Shown here: one piece after another, positions 34,977 to 45,300 of the stretch
Layout: each line of letters starts with the position of its first letter
Numbering within the stretch: the first letter of the stretch is position 1
NCBI GenBank assembly: GCA_022447605.1
Contig: JAKVBG010000019.1
Coordinates: 1-64,000, forward strand
Source of the DNA: Mariniblastus sp.
GTDB lineage: Bacteria > Planctomycetota > Planctomycetia > Pirellulales > Pirellulaceae
Length of the DNA stretch: 64,000 nt
Direction of reading: 5' to 3'
Position numbers and translations under genes: made by a program
The notes under the pieces: model-generated
What the model was told of the DNA's origin: nothing
Databases searched by the model: none
Seen by the model: the letters and a program-made list of their open reading frames with translations, nothing else

Positions 34977-35012
34977 GGATCACCCGGGTTTCGACCTGGG
35001 TGATCCTTTTTT
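34977..35012 (+). terminator. Rho-independent terminator of the Cys-rich gene
   Basis: A 13-bp stem (34977-34989 with 34994-35006, one G-U pair) closes a UUCG tetraloop and is followed by six T residues (35007-35012). It starts 13 bases after the TGA of the Cys-rich gene. Confidence 0.95.
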
Positions 35013-35209
35013 CCTGGTGCTCTCAGCATTCAGTATCTCTTCGCATCGGTTGTCCTCATCACTTTTCCTGCTTCGCTCTGCGGCTTACAATCATCAGCCC
35101 GTAGCGGAACGGACAGGTGGTCAGAAAACAACCCGTTAACCCGGTCCGAAACTCACGGTTACCTGCTTTGTCTGTTTTCTCCCACCTTCGATCCCCAGGG
35201 TCCCACGCG

Positions 35210-35716
35210 ATGCCCACCACGCAAATCGAGGTCAACGACCGGATGCAGATCGGTTATCGCTATCTCCTGACCGAACCGGCGGGACGGAATTTCGATCCGG
35301 ATTTTGAACCGGAACTGACACCCCGACAAATGCTCGAAATCGGTGTTTTCGGCGGCAAATATATGACCGATTGCCGGGATGAGTTTCCAGTCAGCTGGTT
35401 CCAACGGGCCAAACTCTGTCGTGAACGACACGATCCAGAGCTCAACTTCTTCGGTGTCAACGCCTCCCAGTCATTGTCGGAGTGGAACCGTAAAGGCTGG
35501 ATCTGCGCCGACGATCCCCGCGGCTGGTTCCAGTGGTACTGTCGTTATTACCTGGGCCGACGCTCACCTGATGATCGCCGGCAGGTGAAACGGTGGCGGG
35601 CCATGCGGCGGCATATTGGACAGATCCGCAACAACTGCCGGCCGGGCGACCTCCAGTGCCGACGGAAACAGCGACAGGCGCTGCTGCACTGGGCCTATGA
35701 CTCACGAGTGATGTAG
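35210..35716 (+). CDS. Conserved protein of unknown function, Trp/Arg-rich
   Basis: 168 residues from the ATG at 35210; upstream in-frame sequence to 35117 lacks a ribosome site. The pattern GVNASQSLSEWNRKGWI, DPRGWFQWYCRYYLGRR, DDRRQVKRWRAMRRHIGQIR, NNCRPGD and RQRQALLHWAYDSR is strikingly rich in Trp, Arg and Tyr, as in highly conserved small basic proteins. I recognise no named domain. No signal peptide or membrane segment, so it is probably cytosolic and possibly nucleic-acid-binding. Confidence 0.65.
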   Translation: MPTTQIEVNDRMQIGYRYLLTEPAGRNFDPDFEPELTPRQMLEIGVFGGKYMTDCRDEFPVSWFQRAKLCRERHDPELNFFGVNASQSLSEWNRKGWICADDPRGWFQWYCRYYLGRRSPDDRRQVKRWRAMRRHIGQIRNNCRPGDLQCRRKQRQALLHWAYDSRVM

Positions 35717-35781
35717 TCGAAGTTGGCCTGGATCACCCGCTGATTCGCGGTAGGCCGAACCGGTGACATACCGCTGCCAGC

Positions 35782-37455
35782 TCACCGGCCCCCTTTCGCC
35801 GGAGAAGTCGGCTCCAATCCCAACACCTCGACCCCCTGTTCAAACACGATATCGGTCGGGATGCCGGCCCGTTCGACCCGCTGCAGGTCTTCCTTCAGAA
35901 CCGGCCCGACAAAGCCCATCTCGTCCATGAACTTGCGGGCCCCTTCATAATCACCATCGCCCTGCAGCTTGAGAATTTTGTTGGTGAGTTCGGTGGCCGC
36001 TATTTTAAGTTCCGGGATGTTGATTCGGTATTGGCCGTTATCGAGCCGCGTAAAGGCGTTGCGTTCCTTGAAGAAATTGAACCTCAGCATGTTCGCCTTG
36101 CCGTGGGCGCTGCTGGCCCCGAAACGCACCGAACGAAACACACTCGCCATGAAGGTGACGTAGTAATCTTCCAGTTCTCCCTCGCTCAACTGACCACTGT
36201 TGAACAACTCGGTCACCATGTACAGGCCGAGGATATCGGCTTTCCCTTCCTCCAGCGCACCAGCCGCTTCCCGCAGGCTCTCCCGCACGCGCCCCTGGCC
36301 GTCGATCGTGTTCTTGATCCCCAGACCATGAGCCACCTCGTGGAACATCGTGTTGGAAAAAAATGCATTGAATGTGATATGTTTCCGCTGCTCAGGGACG
36401 ATCAGGAAATTGGCAATCGGCACCAGGATCAGGTCGAACTTGGCCCGCATCGTGTTTTTCAGTTGCAGCCGTCGCGACCCTTTCTGAAGCTGCACTTCCT
36501 CGTCGTTGGGCAGGTTGATGGCGATCGTTTTGGACCCGGCATTGCAGTCCCCCGAGTAATAAATCACGTCGTACGCATTCAGGTCAGAATTGGTACCGGG
36601 CGATTCTTGTTTGTACGCTGCGGGAACCGGCAGACCTTTTTGCAGTTCCGGCAACATGGCCGCATACTTGCGCAACCGTTCGCTCCAGCTCAGGTCCTTG
36701 ACCAATACATAAGCCTCACAGGCCGCCTTGTAGCCGTTCAACTGGTCCTCATAATTTTCGATCGGCCCGATCACGATGTCGAGCGCGTTATCTTTCATAT
36801 CCATCCAGAGCATGTCACTTTCGCGGTACTCGTTCGACATCAGCGCGTCGGCGCGGGCCTCGAGATACGCTTTCAATCCGGGGTCTTCGGCCAACTTGGC
36901 CGCCTGCCGCAATTTCTGGGCGGCCAGCAGAAACTCGGTATAGAAAGCGCGGCTGTAAGGGATGGCGACCAGGCGGTCTTTTTCATCACGTCGGATCAAG
37001 GTGTAGAGCGATTTGAACGCCTCGGCATCATTCGGGTTCTGCTCGAGGTGCTGGTTGAATTCCTCGACCGTCAAATCGGCCGGGTACAAGTTGGCACCGG
37101 CTGGCTTGCTCTGAAAACCTTCGACAAAGGGCTTATTGCCATCCAGCCGGTTCCAGGGGCCGTAATTGATCTCGGCAAATTCCCGCAGTTCCGGGTCCGA
37201 GATACCCGCCAGTAAAGACTCCTGATCACCGTACGCCTGAACCCAGAAACAGCCGTCCATCGCCTCGGCTGCCTCGATCATCAGCACGATCATCTGCCGC
37301 TGCTTGTCGCTCAGATGGCTCAGGTCGGCCGTCAGCTTGAACGGTTCGTACTTCGTCAGTTTGGCCCGCTCCTGGGCCATCACGGGACTGAAAAAACTAT
37401 ACGACACGGCGAGGCTGAGCATGGCCACCCCCAGAAAACGACAAGACCGACGCAT
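35782..37455 (-). CDS. Secreted M49-type (dipeptidyl peptidase III-like) zinc peptidase
   Basis: 557 residues with a signal peptide (FLGVAMLSLAVSYSFFSPVM, AQE). HEVAHG at 372-377 and EEGKAD at 402-407 are the zinc ligands and catalytic Glu of an M49-family peptidase. The motif here is HExxH rather than the HExxxH of eukaryotic DPP III, as in some bacterial members. The mature N-terminal half has the long helical DPP III-like architecture. Substrate would be short peptides. The exported location is unusual compared with the cytosolic animal enzyme. Confidence 0.8.
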   Translation of the reverse strand: MRRSCRFLGVAMLSLAVSYSFFSPVMAQERAKLTKYEPFKLTADLSHLSDKQRQMIVLMIEAAEAMDGCFWVQAYGDQESLLAGISDPELREFAEINYGPWNRLDGNKPFVEGFQSKPAGANLYPADLTVEEFNQHLEQNPNDAEAFKSLYTLIRRDEKDRLVAIPYSRAFYTEFLLAAQKLRQAAKLAEDPGLKAYLEARADALMSNEYRESDMLWMDMKDNALDIVIGPIENYEDQLNGYKAACEAYVLVKDLSWSERLRKYAAMLPELQKGLPVPAAYKQESPGTNSDLNAYDVIYYSGDCNAGSKTIAINLPNDEEVQLQKGSRRLQLKNTMRAKFDLILVPIANFLIVPEQRKHITFNAFFSNTMFHEVAHGLGIKNTIDGQGRVRESLREAAGALEEGKADILGLYMVTELFNSGQLSEGELEDYYVTFMASVFRSVRFGASSAHGKANMLRFNFFKERNAFTRLDNGQYRINIPELKIAATELTNKILKLQGDGDYEGARKFMDEMGFVGPVLKEDLQRVERAGIPTDIVFEQGVEVLGLEPTSPAKGGR

Positions 37456-37582
37456 CGCACAACTCCCCTGCTGTTCTTAGTGACCTTTCATCCCCGACCG
37501 ATCGAGGCCACTACCATTATCCCTTTTTCAATGCGAATTCAAAGTAGTGTAAACGATCGACTCCGGGACAAACTGGCCTGCT

Positions 37583-38038
37583 TTATGACGGGTCTCGCCG
37601 TTGAAACCGGATGGGATCGATCGCGTACAGTTCGGCCGGGTCCCCATCGTAACGAACCGATTCTTCATACTGCATGCCGACCTTTTCCAGGACACGGATC
37701 GAGGCCACGTTCTCCGGCATGACCAGGCCGATCACGCGTTTCAGTCCGATCACCTCAAAACCGTACTGCAGCGACGCCCGCGAGGCCTCGGTCGCCAGAC
37801 CCTGGCCCCAGTACTCGGGCAGAAACCGGTAGCCGAGGTCGACCTCGCCCTGCCAGTCTTCCAGTACTTTCAAGCCGGTCATTCCCACAACCTCACCTGT
37901 GGCCCGTAGCACGGTCGCCCAACGGCCGAACCCGTGCCGCTCAAAATCGGGGTAGGCGGCGATCGCAGCCCGCGCCGTTTCGATCGAATCGCAGGCAGCT
38001 TCCCCCGTATAGCGATTCACCCGCGGGTCCGAATTCAT
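37583..38038 (-). CDS. GNAT (RimJ/RimL-type) acetyltransferase with uncertain N-terminus
   Basis: 151 residues from the only in-frame ATG (38038). The acetyl-CoA site is present (LGYRFLPEYWGQGLATEASR). The usual first strand, ERLILRAFEVDDAAAFYR, is encoded just upstream in the same frame (to about 38092), so the true protein probably starts near 38120-38131. No ATG, GTG or TTG exists there; a CTG at 38120-38122 and an ATC at 38129-38131 are in frame, the latter preceded by AGGGGAA. The substrate could be a protein or a small amine. Confidence 0.7.
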   Translation of the reverse strand: MNSDPRVNRYTGEAACDSIETARAAIAAYPDFERHGFGRWATVLRATGEVVGMTGLKVLEDWQGEVDLGYRFLPEYWGQGLATEASRASLQYGFEVIGLKRVIGLVMPENVASIRVLEKVGMQYEESVRYDGDPAELYAIDPIRFQRRDPS

Positions 38039-38331
38039 CCGGTAGAAGGCAGCGGCATCGTCGACTTCAAAAGCGCGGAGGATCAGCCGCTCAGTTTCCG
38101 GGCCTTGGCGATGGTCGGTCAGTCGGTCGATGGTAAATTCCCCTGCTGGATTGCCGCCAGCCGTTTGGCTCCCGATGGGCGATGGACAACCGCGAACGGG
38201 ACAGCCGAACGGCCCTCGAACGCGCCACTTGCCGTGTCCCGTTGTCTCAGGCCAGTTTGAACCAAACCAACCCGCGGTTCAAGCGGCTGCCACGTTTGTT
38301 GGGGGCGCATCGCGGGCGGCGGCGGCCATTT

Positions 38332-40575
38332 TCAAAGTTCAAACCGAAATGTCTGGCAAACGGTTCGCCACAGGCGCTGGCCGATCGATTGGGTCCCCGC
38401 GCGAATCCTGGCGTACCCGGTCGCCCCATCCAGTACCGACTCGCCCCGGTTCTCCAAGGGGACACTCAACAGGTAGCACGTGCTGGTGGGAACCTCACGA
38501 CCGGTCGCATCACGTCGACCGGCCAACGGTCCGCCAAACCGGCTGGAGAGGGACCTGGGCAATTCTTCCATACGGGTCGGCGACAGGGTCGGGGTGTGTG
38601 AGGCAAAACTTTCGCCCGGCAACTGATTGACCCGCAGGAACACCGCCTGCTCCGCCCGCACGAACTCGATGTCGGCCTGGTCGATCGCCAGGATTGCCTC
38701 CATCCTGGACGGGTCGGGCACGATCCGGGCCACCAGGGTTTTCTGGTCCAGGTAGGCACCCACATTGTCCCGGTCCAGCGGTGACCCGGACCAGCGTTGC
38801 AGTTCCCGCGCATCAGGGGCTGCCGGTTCGCGTCGCGGAGGTTCCAGCAGGATGCCGGCAGCCTGGGCCCGTACCGTGAGACGTGGCAGGTCGACCTCGC
38901 GCTGTTTCAGGTCTTCGGCCGCAGCCGTCCACTCCGTCTGGGCCGCATCCAATTCATCCAGTAACGACGCATCCCGTTGCGACATGAATTTCATCGATTC
39001 ATAAGCGACCTGTTTCACCCTGACCCGGCCCTGCAGTTGCTCGATCTGTTGTTCCAGTTCATCATCCTGCAGGCAGACCAGTGGGTCCCCAGGTGCGACA
39101 TAATGATTTGGCTTGACTTCCACCGACTGCAATACCCCGGGAACGTCGACGAAAACGTTCGTCACGTCGCTCGGCTGGACGTAAAACGAACAGTGGACGT
39201 AGTGGGGTATCGGGATCAACAGCAGCGCACTGAGTGCGCACGCCGCCACGATCGTCGACAGCAAAGCACGGGTCGGTTTCACGGTATCCCATCTCCCTGG
39301 CACGGAAAAAAATTGATAAAGCTTCAAGAGTGGCGCGCCCAGCAGACTCCAGACTGCCAACAGGGCGATCAGCTGACCGATCACCTTGGCGCCATACGGT
39401 TCCAGCAATTCGTACAGGAACCAGAAAATCGCCAACAGGATCACCCAGCGATAGACCACGGCGGCGATACTGTAAGCGGCAAACAGCCATTGTTTCCTGG
39501 CCGGCAAAAACGGGTCTGCTCGCTGCGGGAGACCCAGGAAAATGTGGCCCAGCCAGCGTTGCAGGAGTGTCGACGATTTCTGCCGCAGGTTGGGTATCTC
39601 CAACAGGTCCGACAGGATGTAGTAGCCGTCGTACCGGAGCAGGGGATTGCCGTTGAACAACAGGGTACTGATTGACGAAACGACCATGACGTTAAGTGCC
39701 AATTGGTTGACCAGGCCGGGTTGGCTGAACCACCAGACCAGCGTCGCCAGGGCCGCCAGCACCAGTTCGACATACATCCCCGCCGCGGCGATCAAGGCCC
39801 GTGACCACTTGTTGGCAATCATCCAGGTATCGCTCACGTTGCAGTACAGACAGGGCATCAGCACCAGGAACATGACTCCCATTTCATGACACTGCCCCCC
39901 CACACGCTTGCAGGCAATCCCATGCCCCAATTCATGCAGGATCTTGGTCCCGATCACGACCAGTGCCAGCCAGATCCAGTTATCGCTGGCAAAAAACTGA
40001 TGGAAACCGGGCAGTCGCTGCTCGAGTGTCTCCCATTGGCTGACCGCGATACCGATCGCCAGGAACCCCAGGAGCAGGAAGAACAGCGCAGCCGGCCAGG
40101 AAAAGAACCAGCCGGTGTAGCGGACCAACCAGCCAAGCAGGCGATCCGGGTCGAACCCCTTGCAACGGATCGCCAGCAGGTTGGTAAACGAACGGCTGAA
40201 GCGGCGCTGCCGTTGTTGCTGATGGCGGAGGTGCAACTCGCTCCCCTGGCCCGACTGTTCGCTGACCAACAGGCAACGGCGGTGCAACATCCCGACGAAT
40301 TGCCACAACTCCCGCATCCGAATCTTCTGAGGGGCGAAGCGGTTATCGAACCGCTGCTGGATCTGTTCTGCGCTGGCCTGCCCGTCGAACATCTGCAACA
40401 GGCCATACTCCTCCGGTTCGAAACGGTAGAATTTCAGGCTCAATGGGTCCTTGACCAACCAGTAGTCACGACCCTGATAGGTTTGCTGCATGAATTCCAG
40501 GTCCGCTCGCAATTTCAAGCGGAGCGGTCGGCCCGCACCGTGGGGCTGTGGATGAGATGTCTCGTGATCGGTCAT
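38332..40575 (-). CDS. PqqD - M50 peptidase - HlyD-like fusion membrane protein
   Basis: 747 residues from the ATG at 40575. The N-terminal ~100 residues resemble a PqqD-like peptide-binding domain (DYWLVKDPLSLKFYRF). The M50 site-2-protease core follows, with HELGH at 214-218 and NPLLRYDGYY at 310-319. About eight hydrophobic spans lead to a C-terminal HlyD/lipoyl-like arm (VPGVLQSVEVKPNHYVAPGD, then a coiled coil and a second barrel). This resembles the planctomycete peptidase/exporter type linked to RiPP-like or HlyD secretion. The zinc site is intact. No partner ABC exporter is adjacent. Confidence 0.8.
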   Translation of the reverse strand: MTDHETSHPQPHGAGRPLRLKLRADLEFMQQTYQGRDYWLVKDPLSLKFYRFEPEEYGLLQMFDGQASAEQIQQRFDNRFAPQKIRMRELWQFVGMLHRRCLLVSEQSGQGSELHLRHQQQRQRRFSRSFTNLLAIRCKGFDPDRLLGWLVRYTGWFFSWPAALFFLLLGFLAIGIAVSQWETLEQRLPGFHQFFASDNWIWLALVVIGTKILHELGHGIACKRVGGQCHEMGVMFLVLMPCLYCNVSDTWMIANKWSRALIAAAGMYVELVLAALATLVWWFSQPGLVNQLALNVMVVSSISTLLFNGNPLLRYDGYYILSDLLEIPNLRQKSSTLLQRWLGHIFLGLPQRADPFLPARKQWLFAAYSIAAVVYRWVILLAIFWFLYELLEPYGAKVIGQLIALLAVWSLLGAPLLKLYQFFSVPGRWDTVKPTRALLSTIVAACALSALLLIPIPHYVHCSFYVQPSDVTNVFVDVPGVLQSVEVKPNHYVAPGDPLVCLQDDELEQQIEQLQGRVRVKQVAYESMKFMSQRDASLLDELDAAQTEWTAAAEDLKQREVDLPRLTVRAQAAGILLEPPRREPAAPDARELQRWSGSPLDRDNVGAYLDQKTLVARIVPDPSRMEAILAIDQADIEFVRAEQAVFLRVNQLPGESFASHTPTLSPTRMEELPRSLSSRFGGPLAGRRDATGREVPTSTCYLLSVPLENRGESVLDGATGYARIRAGTQSIGQRLWRTVCQTFRFEL

Positions 40576-40801
40576 GACGTGTGACTTGTCGAAAACGGCG
40601 GCCGGCTTCGGCCCGTCAGGAGAAAGCAAATCCCGAATTGGCCGTAACGTTCCATCGAGGCGGGACGACTCTACCTGACCCGGGCGATCAGGATCAATGG
40701 CTGAATCCGGGATAACTGCTAGCGAAATGTCCCGTTTCGAGCTTGAGCCGCCCCATCGAACTCCATAGACTCCCCCGTCCGAGAAAAACTATGAGTTTCA
40801 A

Positions 40802-41803
40802 ATGAATGATCTTCACAACCCTGATCTGTCTGTTGTTGTCCCGGTTTTCCAGGAAGTGGAAAACATCAAGCTACTGTACGACGAAATCAGGTCGGCGCTG
40901 GAACAGGCCGAACTCGATTTCGAAATCGTAATCGTCGATGACGGTTCGACGGATGGGACGATCGAAGAACTACACGACATCGCCACAGACCCACGCGTCA
41001 AACTCGTGCTGTTTCGACGGAACTACGGGCAGACCGCCGCCATGAATGCGGGGATCAACAACGCCTCGGGCCAGTACATCGTCACAATGGACGGGGACCT
41101 GCAAAACGATCCACGCGATATCCCGATGATGATCGAAAAACTGGAGGAAGGTTACGACCTGGTTCACGGTTGGCGCAAGAACCGGCAGGACAAGTTCATT
41201 TCCCGCAAACTTCCTTCCAAACTGGCCAACTGGCTGATCTCGCGCAGCACCGGTTTCCCGATCCATGACCTCGGTTGCACCCTCAAGGCGATGCGCCGAG
41301 AAATTGCCCAGGAACTCGAGCTGTACGGCGAGATGCACCGTTTCATCCCGATCCTGGCGGATCAACTGGGCGCCCGGGCGGTCGAAGTGGTTACCCATCA
41401 CCGGGCCCGTCAATTCGGGGCTACCAAGTATGGAATTGGCCGGACGTTTCGCGTGATCCTCGACCTGATCACAGTACGTTACATGCAAAAGTATTTTTCC
41501 AGCCCAATGAAACTGTTCGGCATGATCGGCATCTGGATCGGAATGCTGGCCATCGGTTCCGTCCTGTTGACGACGATCATGAAAATCGGCTGGGGGACCG
41601 ACATGACTGGCAACCCGATGTTGTTATTGGGGATCCTGTGCGCCGTACTGAGCGTCCAGTTTTTCAGCCTGGGCCTGATCGGCGAAGTGGCGGCCCGCAT
41701 CTACTATTCCCAGCATGATCGCCAGAACTACCGCGTCCGCAAACGGGTCAATTTTGATCAGACATATCCCCGTTTGAAAATGTTCCCACGGGAAGCGGCC
41801 TGA
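40802..41803 (+). CDS. GT2 family glycosyltransferase with two C-terminal membrane spans
   Basis: 333 residues. [20 protein letters not shown], then VDDGSTDGT and MDGDLQNDP, are the GT-A nucleotide-sugar and DxD-like motifs of the DPM1/GtrB family, which charge polyprenyl phosphate with a sugar. [10 protein letters not shown] and [12 protein letters not shown] match the family's acceptor loop. Spans near residues 238-262 and 270-300 anchor it in the membrane. A protein or polysaccharide glycosylation role is probable. The sugar is not known. Confidence 0.88.
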   Translation: MNDLHNPDLSVVVPVFQEVENIKLLYDEIRSALEQAELDFEIVIVDDGSTDGTIEELHDIATDPRVKLVLFRRNYGQTAAMNAGINNASGQYIVTMDGDLQNDPRDIPMMIEKLEEGYDLVHGWRKNRQDKFISRKLPSKLANWLISRSTGFPIHDLGCTLKAMRREIAQELELYGEMHRFIPILADQLGARAVEVVTHHRARQFGATKYGIGRTFRVILDLITVRYMQKYFSSPMKLFGMIGIWIGMLAIGSVLLTTIMKIGWGTDMTGNPMLLLGILCAVLSVQFFSLGLIGEVAARIYYSQHDRQNYRVRKRVNFDQTYPRLKMFPREAA

Positions 41804-41835
41804 ACTCGACCGTTCAAGATCGGGAAACGAAACGG

Positions 41836-42258
41836 TCAAATCGAAATTTCCCCCGCATCCAGCGCGGCCAGGAATTCGACATTGCTCTCCAACAGGTTCT
41901 CCGTTTTCTGCAATTCCGGCCAGCTCATCCAGCGAGCCCAGGCAATCTCCTCCGGGTTGCAGGCAATCATCGGGGCGACGGGGCAGGTCACCTGCCACCA
42001 GAAGAGGTCGACACCCCACGGTGCCCGGCTTTGCCAGACCTGCCGCAGGGGTTCAATCTCCAGGTCGAGCTCTTCCTTCATCTCCCGCACCAACGCCTGC
42101 TGCAACGTTTCACCCGATTCCACCGATCCTCCCGGAAAACAGATTTTCCCCGGGGCCACGACCTGATCGGAACGTCTTATCACCAGCACCTGCCGGTCTT
42201 GTTGCAGCAGGGCAATCACCGCTTTCCGTTGCACCGCTTCACCGGAATGATGTGACAT
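41836..42258 (-). CDS. Nudix hydrolase
   Basis: 140 residues from the ATG at 42258; the frame is open upstream to 42318 without a ribosome site. The Nudix box is GGSVESGETLQQALVREMKE then ELDLEI (GX5EX7REUXEEXGU, in which the REMKEE glutamates coordinate metal). The C-terminal WQVTCPVAPM...EIAWARWMSWPEL matches the family's last strands. Substrate could be a nucleotide di- or triphosphate. Tail-to-tail with the glycosyltransferase, 32 bases apart. Confidence 0.88.
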   Translation of the reverse strand: MSHHSGEAVQRKAVIALLQQDRQVLVIRRSDQVVAPGKICFPGGSVESGETLQQALVREMKEELDLEIEPLRQVWQSRAPWGVDLFWWQVTCPVAPMIACNPEEIAWARWMSWPELQKTENLLESNVEFLAALDAGEISI

Positions 42259-42362
42259 GCTGACCACCGTTACCCAAGGCTCTCTCGGCTGGCTTGACAG
42301 AAGGCGGGCGCAGATCAATCCACCTGGGTATCAACGCGCCTGGCACCGAAACGATTCTATTT

Positions 42363-45300
42363 TTAGGGTGCCGGGTCGGTCGGTTTTGCCCGGTACAATC
42401 CCGGTTCGTCAATGCCGTCACCATCCCAGTCACCGACCACAGGCTGATCACCCAATTCACCCATTTCATAATTCAGATCGGCCGCATCCATTTGACGGTT
42501 TCCGTTGACATCGATCCACCAGGTTCCCGCTCGGTAGACGGCAATTTCCTCGATCCCATCCCCGTTGAAATCACCCGTCAAAGGGTAATCACCCGGTTGA
42601 CCAAAGCGAACCACAGCATCCTGCTGATCGAATTTTCCATCGCCATTGATATCGAGATGCCACAGGCCCCCGTTGAACTTACCGATCGATCGAATCCCGT
42701 TCCCGTTCCAGTCGCCGGCCACCGGTACATCATCCTCTGTCCCGATCCCGAAGACATGGTCGACCAGGTCCGCCCGCTGTTGACCGTAACTGGTCAATTT
42801 CATGATTCGGGCACCGTCGGCCGCCGCCACCTGGGCCGCAGGGATATTCTTCGGTGCGGTAAACGGTCGGTTGTCGGGGTTGGGCAGACCCGGTTCATGG
42901 CTGATCGCTGCGATATCGTTGGGCCACATCGGGCCATAGATCCCGATATCTTCCTTGCCATCGCCATCCCAGTCACCGACCACCGGACGGTCCTGAGAGC
43001 CACCCAACCGGGCCAACAGATCTTCGCTATCCCATTGGCCGTTCCGATTGATATCAATCATCCAATAACCTTCGTGGTACACGGCAATTTCGTCCACACC
43101 ATCGCCATCGAAATCACCGACCACCGGGGTGCCACCGGCCGTACCAAAACGGGTGGCCTGGTCCGCCGCCAGCAGTTCACCCGCCTGCCCGGTCCGCGTG
43201 AACGACCAGTCCGCCGCCGACATCGTAAACCGGGACCAGTCCGTCTCCTTGATGGCGGCAACCTGCTGCCAAACCGTACTTGACTCGGCGGCCGCCTCGG
43301 CCACCGATCGCGGTTGCCCGGCATTCACTACGCTCAAATGCCAGGTGTAGGCCGGCTGTGCCAGGGAGACCTCAAATGTCGAACCATTGGTCCCGCCAAT
43401 CGTGAAAGTCAAACCGGACTGGGAGCCAGCCAGGGTCGGGTAGCTGGTGATCCCGGGAATGGGGGTCTGCGGGCTGCCGGCAAGTGGCCGCGGCGTCGGA
43501 TCTTCCCCCACAAAAACATTCCCTGGTTGATCCGGGTTCGGCAACAGGCGGAACTCGCCAAAATCATAGCCTTGCCCACGATCCCCGGAACGGAGCGCAA
43601 TCTGGTCAAACCGGTCATCCAGGGCCACACCCGGCGAAGTGATCTCGCCCTGGCTGGAAACGACGTTCCCCAGGACTTCACCACCATCGATAAACCCGGC
43701 GGGCTGGATCTCACGCAACGAGTACTGCCCGGCGGCAAGCCCGGTAAACGAGTAATTCCCGGCCACGTCGGTCACCTGCTGGGCCACCTTGATCCCCTGT
43801 TCATTGAACAGTTCGACCAACGCCCCCTGGATTCCCGTTTCGCTCACATCGCGCAGCCCATCCCGGTTGGCATCGTACCAGACCGCGCCCGACAATTCGG
43901 CCGGCAACTGTTCACAGAAATTGTACATCGTCCCGACTTGCCCCGAAGCCAACCGAACCCCGCTGAATCGGTCGTTGCCGAGCAGAACACCCTGTGTCTC
44001 TCCATCGACCTGGCCGAGATGATCGTGCCCGTCGAGGTAGGCAGACGGCTGAACCTCGACCACACCGTACGTACCGGGTCTCAACTGATCGAATTCGTAA
44101 TAACCGTCCGCATCGGTCAGGGTCGTCTGCACCAGCCGCTGGTTTCGCGTATACAACTCGACCGTTACGCCCTCTAAACCCTGGTGATCGTTGGAAGTCG
44201 GCTCGACACACAGACCGTCCGTGCCGACCAGGCTGACGTATCCACTGATCACCGCGGGACGGAGTTCACCAAAATCGTACTGGACTCCCTGCTGGGCCGC
44301 TTCCAGAACCACTTGCCGAAAACGGTCATTCACCGCCTCTCCCATTGCCTGGCCATCGACGGTCCCAGTACTGTCCTGTCCATCGATCCAGCCAGCCAGG
44401 GGATCAGGTCCGGACGGGTAGACATTGACTTCATTGATTTCATACACGCCCGGCGGGAGTTGATCGGCGGAAAAGAAGCCGTCGCCATCCGTTTGCACCA
44501 GGACCGACCCGAACGTGGAAAAAGGATCCTGGACCACGCCTTCGGCAGGCCCGGTCCGCACAACCCGAATGGAGACCTGGGCGATCCCCTCTTCCGTCGG
44601 TTCACGAAAACCGTTGTCGTTTCGATCATGCCAGACGTGTCCCGACAAGCTGGCCGGTCGGACCTCACAGAAATTGTAGTCGGTGGCCGCCGTGTTACCG
44701 ACCGGGATCGAGATACCGGCAATGACATTGGCCTGCTGATTTCCATCCGGCAACAGAGTTCCCACCTGGGTGCCATCGACCTGACCGACCGCGGCACCGA
44801 CGTCGAGGTAATCCTCCGGCTGAAGTTCGACCAGCCGATAGGTCCCCGGCGCAAGACCCAGGTCGTAGCCGAATTCGTAGTGACCCACTTCATCCGTCAC
44901 GGTCACCGCTACCGTTTCATAACGGTCTTGCTCGGTCCATTGTTGCAATTCAATCAGCACCCCTTCGATCCCGATCTCATCGGACCCCTGCAGACAATCC
45001 AGGTCCGGGTCATGAAAGACATTGCCGGACAGACTGATGGGCAGTGCCTGCAGTTCGTAGGCGACAACGGCAGCCGCCGTCCGGTCGGCATGACCCGTCT
45101 GGTTATCGTAACTCAGGACGAGTTGGTTACCGGCCAGGCGGCTCGCCTCGTCGAGCAATGCGTCGTATTCATCGTAGAAATACCCACCGGCCTGTTGCTG
45201 CACCCAACCGTCCTGCAAAGGGTGTTCGATTGAAACCGACTGGTGGACAAAGCGATGTTGGGGGTCGGCAAATTCGGCGCCCAATTCCGTCCCTTCGAAT

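Noticed and set aside
36031-37215. 394-residue plus-strand ORF
   Set aside because: Antisense of the M49 peptidase; no motif or ribosome site.
38119-38310. 62-residue minus-strand ORF upstream of the GNAT gene
   Set aside because: It is in another frame from the GNAT N-terminus and has no family resemblance.
41808-41837. 7-bp hairpin between the GT2 gene and Nudix gene as terminator
   Set aside because: No T-run on either strand and it runs into the Nudix stop; too weak to call.
44184-45233. 349-residue plus-strand ORF
   Set aside because: Antisense of the LEPR surface protein.
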